46,902 nt of DNA from Bacteroidales bacterium (GTDB taxonomy: Bacteria > Bacteroidota > Bacteroidia > Bacteroidales > UBA932). A model generated the notes under the pieces. It was given only the letters and a program-made list of their open reading frames with translations. It searched no databases and was not told where the DNA came from. A program made the translations under genes and the position numbers. This document shows, piece by piece, positions 1 through 9,054 of this stretch. Position 1 is the first letter of the stretch. Each line of letters begins with the position of its first letter. The DNA lies in contig JAEEVG010000014.1 in NCBI GenBank assembly GCA_016290835.1, positions 1 to 46,902 on the forward strand, given 5' to 3'.

Positions 1-1706
1 GCCAGCACGCGACGCACATTCCCGCTTTCTCGGATATCCGCATTCCGTCCGGCACCCGGATCGCCCCGAAGGGCTTCTATCTGCTCGGGATGGCGAATTC
101 CGGCCTCGCCGTGAATGCCGCCAAGGGCGACAAGACGATCTACCTCCGCAGCGTGGAAGGTTTCCGCGAGGGAGACGAGATCCGGGTCGGCGGTGAGACG
201 CGCACGGTCAAGTCCGTCAGCGCCCCGCAGCCCCGTCCGGCGGATCCCGCAGCGATGATGCGCCGTCCGGCTGGTGCTCCGGGTACGCCGACGACGGTCT
301 GGCAGCCCCTGCCGGGCGGCCACGGAATCGAGTTCCCCGCCGGTGTGACCAACATCCCGGTCACATCCACCTTCGGATTCGAGGTCGGACAGAAGATGGC
401 CCTCGGCTACGGTGCCGAGCGTCCTGCCGTCTCCAATACGCTGGAGAAATATGAAGTCGTGACGGTGACCGCGGTCGGCAAACCGGGCACGCAGGGCTAC
501 CTGTCGATGGATGCCAAGCCGGGTGATACCAATATCAAGGTCTCTTCCACGGCGAATATCTCGGTGGGTGACAAGATCCGTCTCGACATCGCGAGCGAAG
601 GCCACGGCATCGAGACCGTGACCGTGACCAAGGTCGGCACGCCTTCGGCGCGCAATACCCTGGGCGGCCCGCTGCGTCCAGACGAGGATGCGGGTACGGG
701 CCTGGACATTGCCGAACCGCTGAAGTTCTTCCATTCCTCCAATATGCCCTACAGCGTGAACGGTACGGGCATCAGTTTCGAGCCGGCCACCAAGTATCCG
801 CACTATAGCAACGAGCCCGTACTCGCCCTGTGCTACGCCATCGAACTGGACAAGGCGCTCTCTTCCGCCCATCCGATCGATGAGGCCGTGACCGGCGGGA
901 GCGCTGTCTCCGCCGGCGCCTATGCGGGTGCCGTCCCGGCCGACCTGCTCTTCGGCGGTCCTGCCCTCTCCGATGCGGGCGGCAGCATCCTGCTTCGCGA
1001 TGCCCGCGGCCACGTGGCCGACGCCCTGAACTTCGGCCTGCTCGTGGATCCTTGGCTCTCCGAGGGCTATCAGGCTGATTCCGGTGCCAATGCGCCGGGT
1101 AACTTCGTGCCCACGCCTTCGGCTTCCCGCCGCTTTGGCGCCCTTCCGGGTGCGACGGCTTCCATCAGTGCCGGCCGCTATCCCGACGGAGCCGACCTGG
1201 ATGACAACAAGAATGACTTCCGCGTCCAGCAGACCTTCAGCGTGGCTGCCGCCGCCGAGCCGGGAGCCAATAATATCAAGCTCTTCTCGGTGCAGGGCAT
1301 CGCCCCCGGCTCGTCACTCGTCTTCGGACGTGGTGCGGATGCCGTGGTGGTCGAGGTCGCTGAAGTCGGTTCTCCCGGCGCAACCGTTCTGTCGGCTCCC
1401 GCCGGTCCCGGCGCCCGGAGCCTGACCGTTCTCTCCGCCCAGGGCTTCGTGCCCGGACAGGTCGTCCTCGTCGGTTCCGAGAAGGCCGAGGTCGCGGAAG
1501 TGATCATCCCGCGCGGCCGGCGTCTGCCGCCCGCCGAGATGCTCCAGAAACTGGTGCTCAAGACTCCGCTCCGCCAGTCCCACAAGGCCTCCGATCCGGT
1601 CTGCGGAACGGGTGTGACCCTGAAGGCGCCCTTGAAGGCCGCCGCAGCGCCCGGTGCACCGGTCGCTTCTGCACAACCTACCCCTGGCGCTCCCAACCGG
1701 TATTAA
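1..1706 (+). CDS. Lamin-tail-domain protein with beta-repeat insert, 5' end outside window
   Basis: The frame is open from the window edge (first full codon at base 3), so the N-terminus is missing; an ATG at 90 is internal. The first visible residues (about FSDIRIPSGTRIAPKGFYLLG) resemble the first half of a lamin tail domain. The second half seems to lie near residues 300-390, counted from the ATG at 90 (ILLRDARGHVADALNFG, then RYPDGADLDDNKNDF, which matches the usual PDG-D-DDN-DF signature). Between and after these lie about five beta repeats of 35-45 residues of the form GD..I.V.s..gf..Gd.i.ig, followed by a V..Vg segment. The protein ends in an Ala/Pro-rich tail without a clear sorting signal. 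A secreted or surface role is likely but the function is unknown. The next gene starts 4 bases after the stop. Confidence 0.6.
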   Translation, partial: QHATHIPAFSDIRIPSGTRIAPKGFYLLGMANSGLAVNAAKGDKTIYLRSVEGFREGDEIRVGGETRTVKSVSAPQPRPADPAAMMRRPAGAPGTPTTVWQPLPGGHGIEFPAGVTNIPVTSTFGFEVGQKMALGYGAERPAVSNTLEKYEVVTVTAVGKPGTQGYLSMDAKPGDTNIKVSSTANISVGDKIRLDIASEGHGIETVTVTKVGTPSARNTLGGPLRPDEDAGTGLDIAEPLKFFHSSNMPYSVNGTGISFEPATKYPHYSNEPVLALCYAIELDKALSSAHPIDEAVTGGSAVSAGAYAGAVPADLLFGGPALSDAGGSILLRDARGHVADALNFGLLVDPWLSEGYQADSGANAPGNFVPTPSASRRFGALPGATASISAGRYPDGADLDDNKNDFRVQQTFSVAAAAEPGANNIKLFSVQGIAPGSSLVFGRGADAVVVEVAEVGSPGATVLSAPAGPGARSLTVLSAQGFVPGQVVLVGSEKAEVAEVIIPRGRRLPPAEMLQKLVLKTPLRQSHKASDPVCGTGVTLKAPLKAAAAPGAPVASAQPTPGAPNRY

Positions 1707-1710
1707 TCAC

Positions 1711-2829
1711 GTGGAGGACCTGCGTCGTTTCAAGGTCCTGCTGCTGCCGATTTGTGCAGCCTGCCTGGCGCTCTCGCTCTGGATGCTCTTGCATTCCTGG
1801 GCGGGGGCGCCGATGGCGGGTTGCGGGGCCCTCAGCGCCTGTGACAGCGTGATGAGCAGCCCCTGGGCCTATGTACTCGGGGGCGTGCCGGTGAGCCTGC
1901 CTGCCGCCGCGCTCTATGTCCTGCTGCTGATCTGTCTCCTTTTCCTGGGCTCGGATGCCTCCTTGGACCGCTTTCTCTGGAGCGTGGCGCTGCCGCTGCT
2001 CTCCGGTTGCATCGTGGGGGCCGCCCTCTGGTTTTGCTGGCTGCAGCTCGGCGTCTTGCACCGCTTCTGCCCCTATTGCACAGTCCTTCATCTGCTGGGT
2101 TGCGTGGCGGCGGTGCTGATCCTGCGACGTTCCTACCGCGCCGGCCGGCGTATCGTACCCGTCTTTATCGCCGGCCTTTTCGCCGCTGCAATCTTCGCCT
2201 TCGTGCAGGCCAGGACCATGCCCGAGTCAATCTATGACAGCGGCAGCACGGGGGAGGCGCTGCCCGTTTTCACCGACGCGGACGTGCCCGCCCTGGGCGC
2301 GGAGGGGGCTCCGGTGGAGATTTCCCTGCTTTTCGATTTCCAGTGCGTCCATTGCCGCAGGCTCCACAAGATTCTGCCCGAGCTGCTGGACCAGACCGGC
2401 GGGCGGCTTCGCATCCGGCTCTGCCCGGTCCCGCTCAGCAGTGCCTGCAACCCGTATATCCCGGCCTCCGGGACCGACCGCTTCGCCGGTTCGTGCGCGC
2501 TCACGCGCCTCGCGCTCGCCGTCTGGTATGCCGCTCCACAGGCCTATTCAGGCTATTGGGATGCTATCCTGAACGAGGATGCTCCGGACCCGGAGCAGGC
2601 GGATGCGAGGGCGCGGGAACTGCTTGGCGAATCCTATGAGAGCGCCCTGGCAGATGCGCGCATCGATGCCTACCTGAAGCGGGTGTACGAATTGTTCGGG
2701 CGGACCTCCACCCTGGAGAAGAGCGGGGTGCCGCGATTGATCTACGGCGGACGCTGGCTCGTGCCCGAGGTGGACGAGGCGGATGCGCTCCTGGCACTCA
2801 TCCGCTCGGAACTGGGCACAGAACTTTAA
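1711..2829 (+). CDS. VKOR-thioredoxin fusion disulfide oxidoreductase
   Basis: This is a membrane vitamin-K-epoxide-reductase-type protein fused to a DsbA-like thioredoxin domain, expected to form disulfides in exported proteins by passing electrons to quinone. From the GTG at 1711, a helical membrane domain covers about residues 8-170. It has the loop cysteine pair (C38 and C44 in GCGALSAC) and the CPYC active site (C120/C123). A periplasmic thioredoxin domain follows with CVHC (C212/C215) and a cis-Pro region GVPRLIYGG. The total is 372 residues. An upstream GTG at 1654 would overlap the previous gene by 53 bases and adds residues that do not look like a signal, so 1711, 4 bases after the previous stop, is preferred. 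It is probably co-transcribed with the preceding gene. Confidence 0.85.
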   Translation: MEDLRRFKVLLLPICAACLALSLWMLLHSWAGAPMAGCGALSACDSVMSSPWAYVLGGVPVSLPAAALYVLLLICLLFLGSDASLDRFLWSVALPLLSGCIVGAALWFCWLQLGVLHRFCPYCTVLHLLGCVAAVLILRRSYRAGRRIVPVFIAGLFAAAIFAFVQARTMPESIYDSGSTGEALPVFTDADVPALGAEGAPVEISLLFDFQCVHCRRLHKILPELLDQTGGRLRIRLCPVPLSSACNPYIPASGTDRFAGSCALTRLALAVWYAAPQAYSGYWDAILNEDAPDPEQADARARELLGESYESALADARIDAYLKRVYELFGRTSTLEKSGVPRLIYGGRWLVPEVDEADALLALIRSELGTEL

Positions 2830-2864
2830 TTGACTTAACATTGTACCACCAATTATCTACCGTT

Positions 2865-5249
2865 ATGTATAAGCATCTTTTACCCTGCCTGGCCGCACTG
2901 GTCTTGGGTCAGGCCCTTCTCCCCGCACAGGAGAAGTACGAAATCAACGGCATCGACATGACGCGTGTCGAATACGAGCATTTCAAGAATCCCGATCGGG
3001 AATTCCGGGGCGTGCGCTTCATCAGCCTGAACCTCGACCGCTCCACGGAGCAGTCCATGCGGGATGCCGTCGAGCGTGATTTCAAAACCGACAAGTGGGG
3101 CTCCTTCGTGCTGATCGCCGGCGGCGGCAGCACGGCCGGCCTGTCCGACGAATATCTCGCCGGCTCCGGCCGGCAGCGGAAGGAGACCGGCATCGCCTAC
3201 CTCAGCGAGGATTATTTCAAACTCTACCGGGCCGCCATCGAGAAGGGCCTGGAACTGGGCTTCAAGTGCACCACCCTCTATGATGAGTGGGAATATCCGA
3301 GCGGTATGGTGGAGGGCCTGTTCTACAGCCGCTACCCGCAGGACTGCGCCAAGAGCCTGGAGATGGAGGAGAAAGACGTATCGGGCCGCGCCCAGACCGT
3401 GACCCTCACCATGCCCGAAAGCGGGATCTATATGGGGTCCGTGCTGATGAACCTCGACACCTACGAAAGGCGGGATGTCAGCAGCTCCTTCCGCGACGGG
3501 ACCCTGCGCTGCAACATTCCCGCGGGCAACTGGAAACTGATGCTCTTCTGGCTCGATCCCGCTTTCGCCCCGCGTTCCAGCAAGGGCGGATTCGTGGACT
3601 ATATGGACCGGGAGGCGGTCGCGAAATACATCGAAATGAGTTTCGGCGCCTATTATGCTCACCTGTCCGAGTTCTTCGGCACCGTAATCCGCCGGACTTT
3701 CTACGACGAGCCCACGATGATGCTCCAGGGCGGGCGGATGTGGACGCCGAAGTTCAACGAAGGCTTCCGCGCACGCTACGGCTATGATCCGATGACCCTC
3801 TATCCGGCGTTGTGGTACAACATCGGTCCCGAGACGGCCTCGGCCCGCAATGCCCTGTTCGGCTTCCGCGCGGATCTGTTCGCCGAGAATTACATCGGCC
3901 AGGTGTCCGAGTGGTGCCGCGCCCACGGCATCAAGGGCGGCGGCCACCTCGACCAGGAAGAGACCCGCAACCCCGTCGGTCCCAACGGCGACCTGATGAA
4001 GGCGTTCAAGTACCAGGACGTCCCGGCTACGGACGATATCTATTATCCCGGCCGCTCCAACGTCGGCTACAAGGTCGTCTCCTCCTCGGCCTACAACTGG
4101 GACAAGCCCGAGATGTTCACGGAGACCTTCGCCGCCTACAGCCGGCCGCAGTACGCCGCCCTGACCCCCGAGAACTACAAGCGGGTTTCCCTGGACCAGA
4201 TGGCGATGGGTACCAACATCCAGATCGAGTTCGAGCAGAAGTTCGACGGCATCGACTACTTCCTCGGCCGCGGGGGCTATATGCTGCGCGGCGGCCGCCA
4301 CGTCGCCGACGTGGCCGTGGTCTATCCGATCGCCGCACTCCAGACGGCCTACTCCTTTCCTTCCAAGCAGCAGAACGGGCATTACTATGCCTATATGGGC
4401 GGCATCCTGCCTCCCGAGATCGACTATATGGATGTGGGAGAGAGTCTTTTCCGCGGCCTTCGCGTGGATTATACCTACCTCCATCCCGAGGTGCTGGTGG
4501 AGAAGTGCAGCGTGGAAGGCAAGGAACTGCGCCTGAACAACACCAACAACTGGGAGCAGTACAAGGTGCTGGTCCTGCCGGGCGGCGACACCTTCTCCGC
4601 CGATGCGGCCGCCCGCGTGCTGGAGTTCTTCCGTGCCGGCGGTACGGTCATCGCCACCAGCAAGCTGCCCCGCTGGTCCGCCGAGCCGGGCCGGGACCAG
4701 GAGATCCGGGACATGGTCTATGAGGTCTTCGGGATGTCCGACATCAAGCCGATGACCTGCAACGTGCGGCACGCCACCTACCGTTTCCTCAACATCTTCA
4801 CCCAGACCAATTCGGCTGGCGGACGCGGCTATTTCATCGCCCATCCCTACACCTCGACCCTGGAGGAGATCCTCGCCGAGGCGGTCCCGGTGCGGGACAT
4901 CGACCTGGGCGTGAAGGCGGACTACTACGTCAAGATGGATCACGACTACGAGGGTGCCCTGACCTATACGCACAAAGTGCGGGGCGGCAAGGACCTCTAC
5001 TTCATCTCCAATTCCACGGATGCGCCGGTACAGATGCAGGTGGCCCTGCGCGGTGCGAAGAACAGTGTCGAGCTCTGGGATCCGCAGACCGGTGAGCGCC
5101 ACACCGTCGAGGCCGTGCGCTCCGAGCGCCGCGCAGCCCGCCGCGCCGCACCCCGCGGAGATGCCGAGCAGGCCCCTTCGCTGGGCTTCGTGACGGAATT
5201 CCCGCTGGAATTGCCGGCCCTGACAGGCTGCTTCATTGTGGCGGAATAA
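2865..5249 (+). CDS. GH106-like secreted glycoside hydrolase (alpha-L-rhamnosidase family)
   Basis: This is a 794-residue exported enzyme related to the GH106/alpha-L-rhamnosidase group, which acts on rhamnose-containing plant glycans such as rhamnogalacturonan. The ATG at 2865 begins a clear signal peptide (MYKHLLPCLAALVLGQALLPAQ); a TTG at 2841 in the same frame is less likely. The barrel region carries the family-like segment TTLYDEWEYPSG near residue 135 and an acidic motif RRTFYDEPTMM near residue 280. A glutamine-amidotransferase-like region (KVLVLPGGDTFSADAA) and a beta-rich C-terminus follow, as in Glyco_hydro_106 proteins. It is shorter than the 962-residue GH106 at 29321-32209 and differs clearly in sequence. 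Exact substrate is unknown; a divergent branch of the family is possible. Confidence 0.65.
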   Translation: MYKHLLPCLAALVLGQALLPAQEKYEINGIDMTRVEYEHFKNPDREFRGVRFISLNLDRSTEQSMRDAVERDFKTDKWGSFVLIAGGGSTAGLSDEYLAGSGRQRKETGIAYLSEDYFKLYRAAIEKGLELGFKCTTLYDEWEYPSGMVEGLFYSRYPQDCAKSLEMEEKDVSGRAQTVTLTMPESGIYMGSVLMNLDTYERRDVSSSFRDGTLRCNIPAGNWKLMLFWLDPAFAPRSSKGGFVDYMDREAVAKYIEMSFGAYYAHLSEFFGTVIRRTFYDEPTMMLQGGRMWTPKFNEGFRARYGYDPMTLYPALWYNIGPETASARNALFGFRADLFAENYIGQVSEWCRAHGIKGGGHLDQEETRNPVGPNGDLMKAFKYQDVPATDDIYYPGRSNVGYKVVSSSAYNWDKPEMFTETFAAYSRPQYAALTPENYKRVSLDQMAMGTNIQIEFEQKFDGIDYFLGRGGYMLRGGRHVADVAVVYPIAALQTAYSFPSKQQNGHYYAYMGGILPPEIDYMDVGESLFRGLRVDYTYLHPEVLVEKCSVEGKELRLNNTNNWEQYKVLVLPGGDTFSADAAARVLEFFRAGGTVIATSKLPRWSAEPGRDQEIRDMVYEVFGMSDIKPMTCNVRHATYRFLNIFTQTNSAGGRGYFIAHPYTSTLEEILAEAVPVRDIDLGVKADYYVKMDHDYEGALTYTHKVRGGKDLYFISNSTDAPVQMQVALRGAKNSVELWDPQTGERHTVEAVRSERRAARRAAPRGDAEQAPSLGFVTEFPLELPALTGCFIVAE

Positions 5250-5266
5250 GTTTTTGCTTATCTTTG
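5236..5266 (+). promoter_or_regulatory. Bacteroidota promoter for the aminotransferase
   Basis: TATCTTTG at 5259-5266 matches the TAnnTTTG -7 box exactly. A TTG at 5236-5238 lies 20 bases upstream, the usual -33 spacing. Predicted transcription starts about a dozen bases before the ATG at 5282. The -33 lies inside the 3' end of the preceding gene. Confidence 0.65.
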
Positions 5267-5281
5267 TGCGCTTTTTCGATT

Positions 5282-6478
5282 ATGATGGAGATCTCTCAAC
5301 GGGCTCAGAACATGCCGTCTTCCCCGATCCGGAAGCTGGCACCCTATGCCGACGCCGCCAAGCGCAACGGCGTTCACGTCTATCATCTCAACATCGGCCA
5401 GCCGGACATCCCGACGCCCCAGTGCGGCCTGGATGCCGTCAAGGCCATCGACAGGTCCATCCTGGAGTACAGCCCCTCGGACGGCTACCTGTCGCTGCGC
5501 ACCAAGATGGTCCAGTACTATGCCGAATACGGCATCTACCTATCCCCGGAGGAGATTATCATCACCGCCGGTGGCTCCGAGGCCGTGCTGTTCGCCTTCC
5601 TTGCCTGCCTGAGTCCGGGCGATGAGGTGATCATCACGGACCCGTTCTATGCCAACTATATGGCGTTCGCCATCTCGGTGGGCGCCGTGGTCAAGAGCGT
5701 CAAGACCTGCATCGAAGATGGCTTCCGCCTGCCTACGGTCGAGGCATTCGAAGAGCAGATCACCCCGCGTACCAAGGCCATCCTCATCTGCAACCCCAAC
5801 AACCCCACGGGTTACCTTTATACCCGCAAGGAGATGCAGCGCCTGCGCGACATCGTCAAGAAGCACGACCTGTTCCTGTTCAGCGACGAGGTCTATCGCG
5901 AGTTCATCTACACCGGGATGCCCTACATCTCCGCCTTCCACATGGAGGGGATAGACCAGAACGTCGTCCTGTTCGATTCCGTGTCCAAGCGCTATTCGGA
6001 GTGCGGCATCCGCATCGGCTGCCTCTGCACCAAGAACCGGGCGGTCCGGGAGGCCGTGATGAAGTTCTGCCAGGCGCGGCTGTCGCCGCCGTTGCTGGGC
6101 CAGATCGTGGCCGAGGCTTCGGTGGGCGTACAGAAGGAGTATCTCCAGAATGTCTATGAGGAGTACCTGGAACGCCGCAATTTCCTGGTCGACGGGCTCA
6201 ACAAGATTCCCGGCGTGTATTCGGCCATTCCGATGGGCGCCTTCTATACGATGGCCAAACTGCCCGTGGACGATGCCGAGAAGTTCTGCCTCTGGTGCCT
6301 GAGTGATTTCCAGTACGAGGGGGCGACCGTGATGCTCGCGCCCGGTGCCGGTTTCTATACGGAGCCGGGGGAGGGACGCCAGGAGGTCCGGATCGCCTAT
6401 GTGCTTTGCAAAGAAGATCTCGCCCGGGCCCTGACCGTACTGCAAAAGGCACTCGAAGCCTATCCGGGACGCCAGTAA
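5282..6478 (+). CDS. PLP-dependent class I/II aminotransferase
   Basis: This is a cytoplasmic fold-type I aminotransferase (aspartate aminotransferase superfamily) of 398 residues. Visible signatures are the N-terminal HLNIGQPDIPTP segment, the substrate/PLP loop NPNNPTG, the SDEVYREF stretch and the Schiff-base lysine in SVSKRYSECGIRIG, followed by the arginine-containing C-terminal REVRIAYV. The start is ATG 5282 (or the adjacent 5285), which sits just after a strong promoter box; upstream in-frame codons only extend into that promoter. It forms its own unit, closed by a terminator at 6518-6550. The amino-acid specificity cannot be read from the sequence. Confidence 0.88.
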   Translation: MMEISQRAQNMPSSPIRKLAPYADAAKRNGVHVYHLNIGQPDIPTPQCGLDAVKAIDRSILEYSPSDGYLSLRTKMVQYYAEYGIYLSPEEIIITAGGSEAVLFAFLACLSPGDEVIITDPFYANYMAFAISVGAVVKSVKTCIEDGFRLPTVEAFEEQITPRTKAILICNPNNPTGYLYTRKEMQRLRDIVKKHDLFLFSDEVYREFIYTGMPYISAFHMEGIDQNVVLFDSVSKRYSECGIRIGCLCTKNRAVREAVMKFCQARLSPPLLGQIVAEASVGVQKEYLQNVYEEYLERRNFLVDGLNKIPGVYSAIPMGAFYTMAKLPVDDAEKFCLWCLSDFQYEGATVMLAPGAGFYTEPGEGRQEVRIAYVLCKEDLARALTVLQKALEAYPGRQ

Positions 6479-6517
6479 AGCTGTCCGTCCGGACAGCGAC
6501 TGGTTAGTAGTAGTGGA

Positions 6518-6550
6518 GGAAGGCGACCAAAAGTCGCCTTCCTTTTTTTT
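6518..6550 (+). terminator. Rho-independent terminator after the aminotransferase
   Basis: A 10-bp perfect stem (GGAAGGCGAC at 6518-6527 with GTCGCCTTCC at 6533-6542) with a CAAAA loop is followed by eight T residues. A second small hairpin (CTGTCC/GGACAG, 6481-6496) precedes it. Confidence 0.9.
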
Positions 6551-6871
6551 CGGTGGGCTGCCCCTGCCGCCGCTTTTGGGCGGAAAGCCCGGAACAAGAA
6601 AAGTTGACTCTATTCCCGGACACCTCTCTGCCAATCGCGTCAACTTTTTGTCTGTCAGGCGCGGAGAAGGCCCCCGGCGCTCCTGGCGAACATTTTTGCA
6701 TTCCCGGAGCAAAATGACGTGTCCCTGCTCCCGGAAACATATATTTTTGCTATATTGCGGAAGGGAAGTGAAAAATCGTATTTCTAAAATAATATTTCAC
6801 GCTTCTGAAGATCTCCCCTATGAAGGCTATAAAAACCCTTATAGCCTCTGGTGATTCAAAGCAAAAAAGGC
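6551..6871. other. Non-coding stretch with hairpins and a possible orphan promoter
   Basis: No credible gene is seen here; short open frames lack family signatures. The stretch holds a 10-bp inverted repeat (AAAAGTTGAC at 6599-6608, GTCAACTTTT at 6639-6648) and a perfect TAnnTTTG box (TATTTTTG, 6742-6749). A 6-bp repeat (GTGAAA about 6769, TTTCAC about 6795) and a 7-bp hairpin (AGGCTAT 6824-6830, ATAGCCT 6841-6847) follow just before the shared terminator. Base composition is more AT-rich from about 6690 onward, as expected for a regulatory or small-RNA region. Confidence 0.4.
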
Positions 6872-6910
6872 AAAGAGGGTGACTGAAACAACTTCAGTCA
6901 CCCTCTTTTA
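6872..6910 (-). terminator. Terminator of the GH51 gene (possibly bidirectional)
   Basis: There is a 16-bp perfect stem, 6872-6887 with 6893-6908, and a 5-base loop. Read on the minus strand it is followed by GCC and a run of six T residues, so it mainly serves the arabinofuranosidase gene. On the plus strand only a short T stretch follows, which may still stop transcripts from 6742. Confidence 0.85.
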
Positions 6911-6932
6911 AAGTTGTGTTCGGCCGTAAGGC

Positions 6933-8984
6933 TTATTTCGCGGGGGAGAGGTCGAAGATGTAGATGTCGAAGCAGTAGGGGGCGAGGTTGACTTCGACGG
7001 AGCGGTCCAGGGAGCGGAGCTGGGCGCGGGTGGGTTTCCCGCCGGCGGCCTGGACGCGTTCGGCGGCCGTCACGGGCCGGCCGGAGAAGGCGCCGCGCAC
7101 CGGGGCGATCTGCTCCGGAAGCTCAATGGAATTGTCCTCATAGAGTTTGTCGGTGGTGAAGCGGACGCGCTCCACGGGGGCGATCTCCTGGCCCTTCTTC
7201 AGGCCGGTGAAGTTCAGCGCGAGGGTGCGGGGCTCCGCGGCGGTGTTGACCACCTTGACATAGATCTTGCCGCCGTCGATCACCGAGCTGGCGAAGATGC
7301 CGTCCTGGCCTTCTGCGCCCGACACGGTGGCACCGTCCATCGTGGTCCGCAGGACATTCTGTCCCTTGAACTCGGAATACAGCGACTGGACGTGCCAGCT
7401 GGCGGTGCGGAAGGACTTGAGGTTGTCATACCAGATCAGGTCCGGACGCCACTGCCAGCCCTCGACGTGGGCGAAGAGCGGGGCGTAGGTGGCCATGTGC
7501 ACGACGTCGGCGTTGCGCTCCAGGCCGGTCATGAAAGCCGCCTCGAGCAGCGAAGCGTAGAAATGGTTGAGCTTGCGGCCGCGGGCGTGGCAGGCATATT
7601 CGCCGGCGAAGACCTTCGGGCCCTTGCGGTCATAATTATCGTAGCGGGCGCCCTGGCTGAGGAACCACTCGTAGGGGCGATAGAAATGCTCATCCACGAG
7701 GTCGGCGTTCAGGCGGCGCATCTCGGGCCAGAGATAGTCGAACTGCTTGCCCTCGGAGTCGGGCCCGGACGAGCCGACGATCTTGATCTCGGGGTGGGCG
7801 GCGCGGATGGCCTTGAGGAAGGGCTCCAGGTGCTCGGGGTATTCCGGACCCCACTGCTCGTTGCCGATGCCGAGGAACTTGAGGTTGAACGGGGCGGGAT
7901 GCCCCATCTCGGCGCGCAGCGCGCCCCACTTCGTGTCGGTGGAGCCGTTGGCGAACTCGATCAGGTCCAGGGCGTCCTGGATGTAGGGCTGCAGTTCCGC
8001 CACGGGGACGTGGGCGTCGGGCGAATCGTTCTGGAACTGGCAGGCGAGGCCGCAGCTCAGGATCGGGAGCGGCTCGCTGCCGATCTCCTCGCTGAGCTGG
8101 AAGAACTCGAAGAAGCCCAGGCCGTAACTCTGGAAATAGTCCGGGAAGAAACGGTGCGGGAAGGTGTACTCCCAGCGGTTCTCGTTGAGAGGCCGGTTCT
8201 CTACGGGACCGACGGTATTCTTCCAGTTGTAGCGGGTGTCGAGGTCCGTGCCCTCGACGATGCAGCCGCCAGGGAAGCGGAAGATGCCGGGATGCAGGTC
8301 CGCAAGGGCCTGGGCAAGGTCCTTGCGCATACCGTTGCGGTGACCCATCCAGGTATCGGTGGGGAAGAGCGAGACGTGCTCGAGGTCCACCGTTACGTTC
8401 CGGCTCTCCAGGAAGATGCGCAGGGTGGCCTTGGGATCCGTCTTGCCGGCTTTCATCTCCACTTCATACTGCTTCCAGTCGCGGGAATCGACGGTGACCT
8501 TCGCCTGGGTGAAATATTGCTGTTCGCCCATCGAGGCGGTATTGATGAACTCGACGCGGAGCACGGCCTTGCCGCCCTCCGGGACGCGTGCCCAGACGCT
8601 GAAGCGGTAGGTCTCGCCTTCTTTGAGGCCGATCCCGAAGAATCCCTCATTGTCCAGGCCGGTCCATTTGTGCGGATGGCCGGGGTCGAAGAGGCGGACA
8701 TAGTGAGGGTTGCGATCGAAAGGGCCGTCTCCCCGGACCTCCACACGGCCGAAAGCTTTCCAGCCCTGGAGCGGGTCCTGCGGGAATTCGAACGAGCGAT
8801 TCTTGATCAGTTCGGCATAGAGACCGCCGTCGGCGGCGAAATTGATGTCTTCGAAGAAGATGCCGTACATAGTCGGCTGGATGGGGGCACCGGGTTTGGA
8901 AACCTGGATGTCGATCGGGCCGGCGAAGGCGCTGAGCGCGAGCGAAAGGGCCGCGGCAGCAGAAAGAATGCGGGAAAATTTCAT
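6933..8984 (-). CDS. Secreted GH51 alpha-L-arabinofuranosidase
   Basis: The enzyme releases terminal arabinose from arabinan, arabinoxylan or arabinogalactan side chains. It is 683 residues long from the ATG at 8984, which begins a signal peptide ending near SAFA|GP; the frame extends further upstream to 9116 but without signal features. A carbohydrate-binding-like beta domain lies at about residues 70-205. The catalytic barrel follows, with FRFPGGCIVEG near 235, the acid/base Glu in GIGNEQWG (E376) and the nucleophile Glu in VFAGEYACH (E462). A C-terminal beta-sandwich ends the protein, giving the classic GH51 layout. It is encoded alone on the minus strand with a strong terminator; no SusC/D genes adjoin it. 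Confidence 0.93.
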   Translation of the reverse strand: MKFSRILSAAAALSLALSAFAGPIDIQVSKPGAPIQPTMYGIFFEDINFAADGGLYAELIKNRSFEFPQDPLQGWKAFGRVEVRGDGPFDRNPHYVRLFDPGHPHKWTGLDNEGFFGIGLKEGETYRFSVWARVPEGGKAVLRVEFINTASMGEQQYFTQAKVTVDSRDWKQYEVEMKAGKTDPKATLRIFLESRNVTVDLEHVSLFPTDTWMGHRNGMRKDLAQALADLHPGIFRFPGGCIVEGTDLDTRYNWKNTVGPVENRPLNENRWEYTFPHRFFPDYFQSYGLGFFEFFQLSEEIGSEPLPILSCGLACQFQNDSPDAHVPVAELQPYIQDALDLIEFANGSTDTKWGALRAEMGHPAPFNLKFLGIGNEQWGPEYPEHLEPFLKAIRAAHPEIKIVGSSGPDSEGKQFDYLWPEMRRLNADLVDEHFYRPYEWFLSQGARYDNYDRKGPKVFAGEYACHARGRKLNHFYASLLEAAFMTGLERNADVVHMATYAPLFAHVEGWQWRPDLIWYDNLKSFRTASWHVQSLYSEFKGQNVLRTTMDGATVSGAEGQDGIFASSVIDGGKIYVKVVNTAAEPRTLALNFTGLKKGQEIAPVERVRFTTDKLYEDNSIELPEQIAPVRGAFSGRPVTAAERVQAAGGKPTRAQLRSLDRSVEVNLAPYCFDIYIFDLSPAK

Positions 8985-9054
8985 ATAGTGACAGGGTCTT
9001 AGGATGCGTGAATATAGTAAAAAAACCGCAGCTATGAAAATGCCGGCCCGGCGT

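Noticed and set aside
2880-5102. Long minus-strand frame opposite the GH106-like gene
   Set aside because: The translation is low-complexity Gly/Val/His/Asp-rich and matches no family, while the plus strand has a signal peptide and catalytic motifs.
6513-6854. 113-residue plus-strand frame after the aminotransferase
   Set aside because: It starts inside the terminator stem, has no ribosome-start context or family signature, and crosses hairpins and a promoter box.
7392-9002. Plus-strand frame opposite the GH51 gene
   Set aside because: It is antisense to a well-supported arabinofuranosidase and has no start context or domain.
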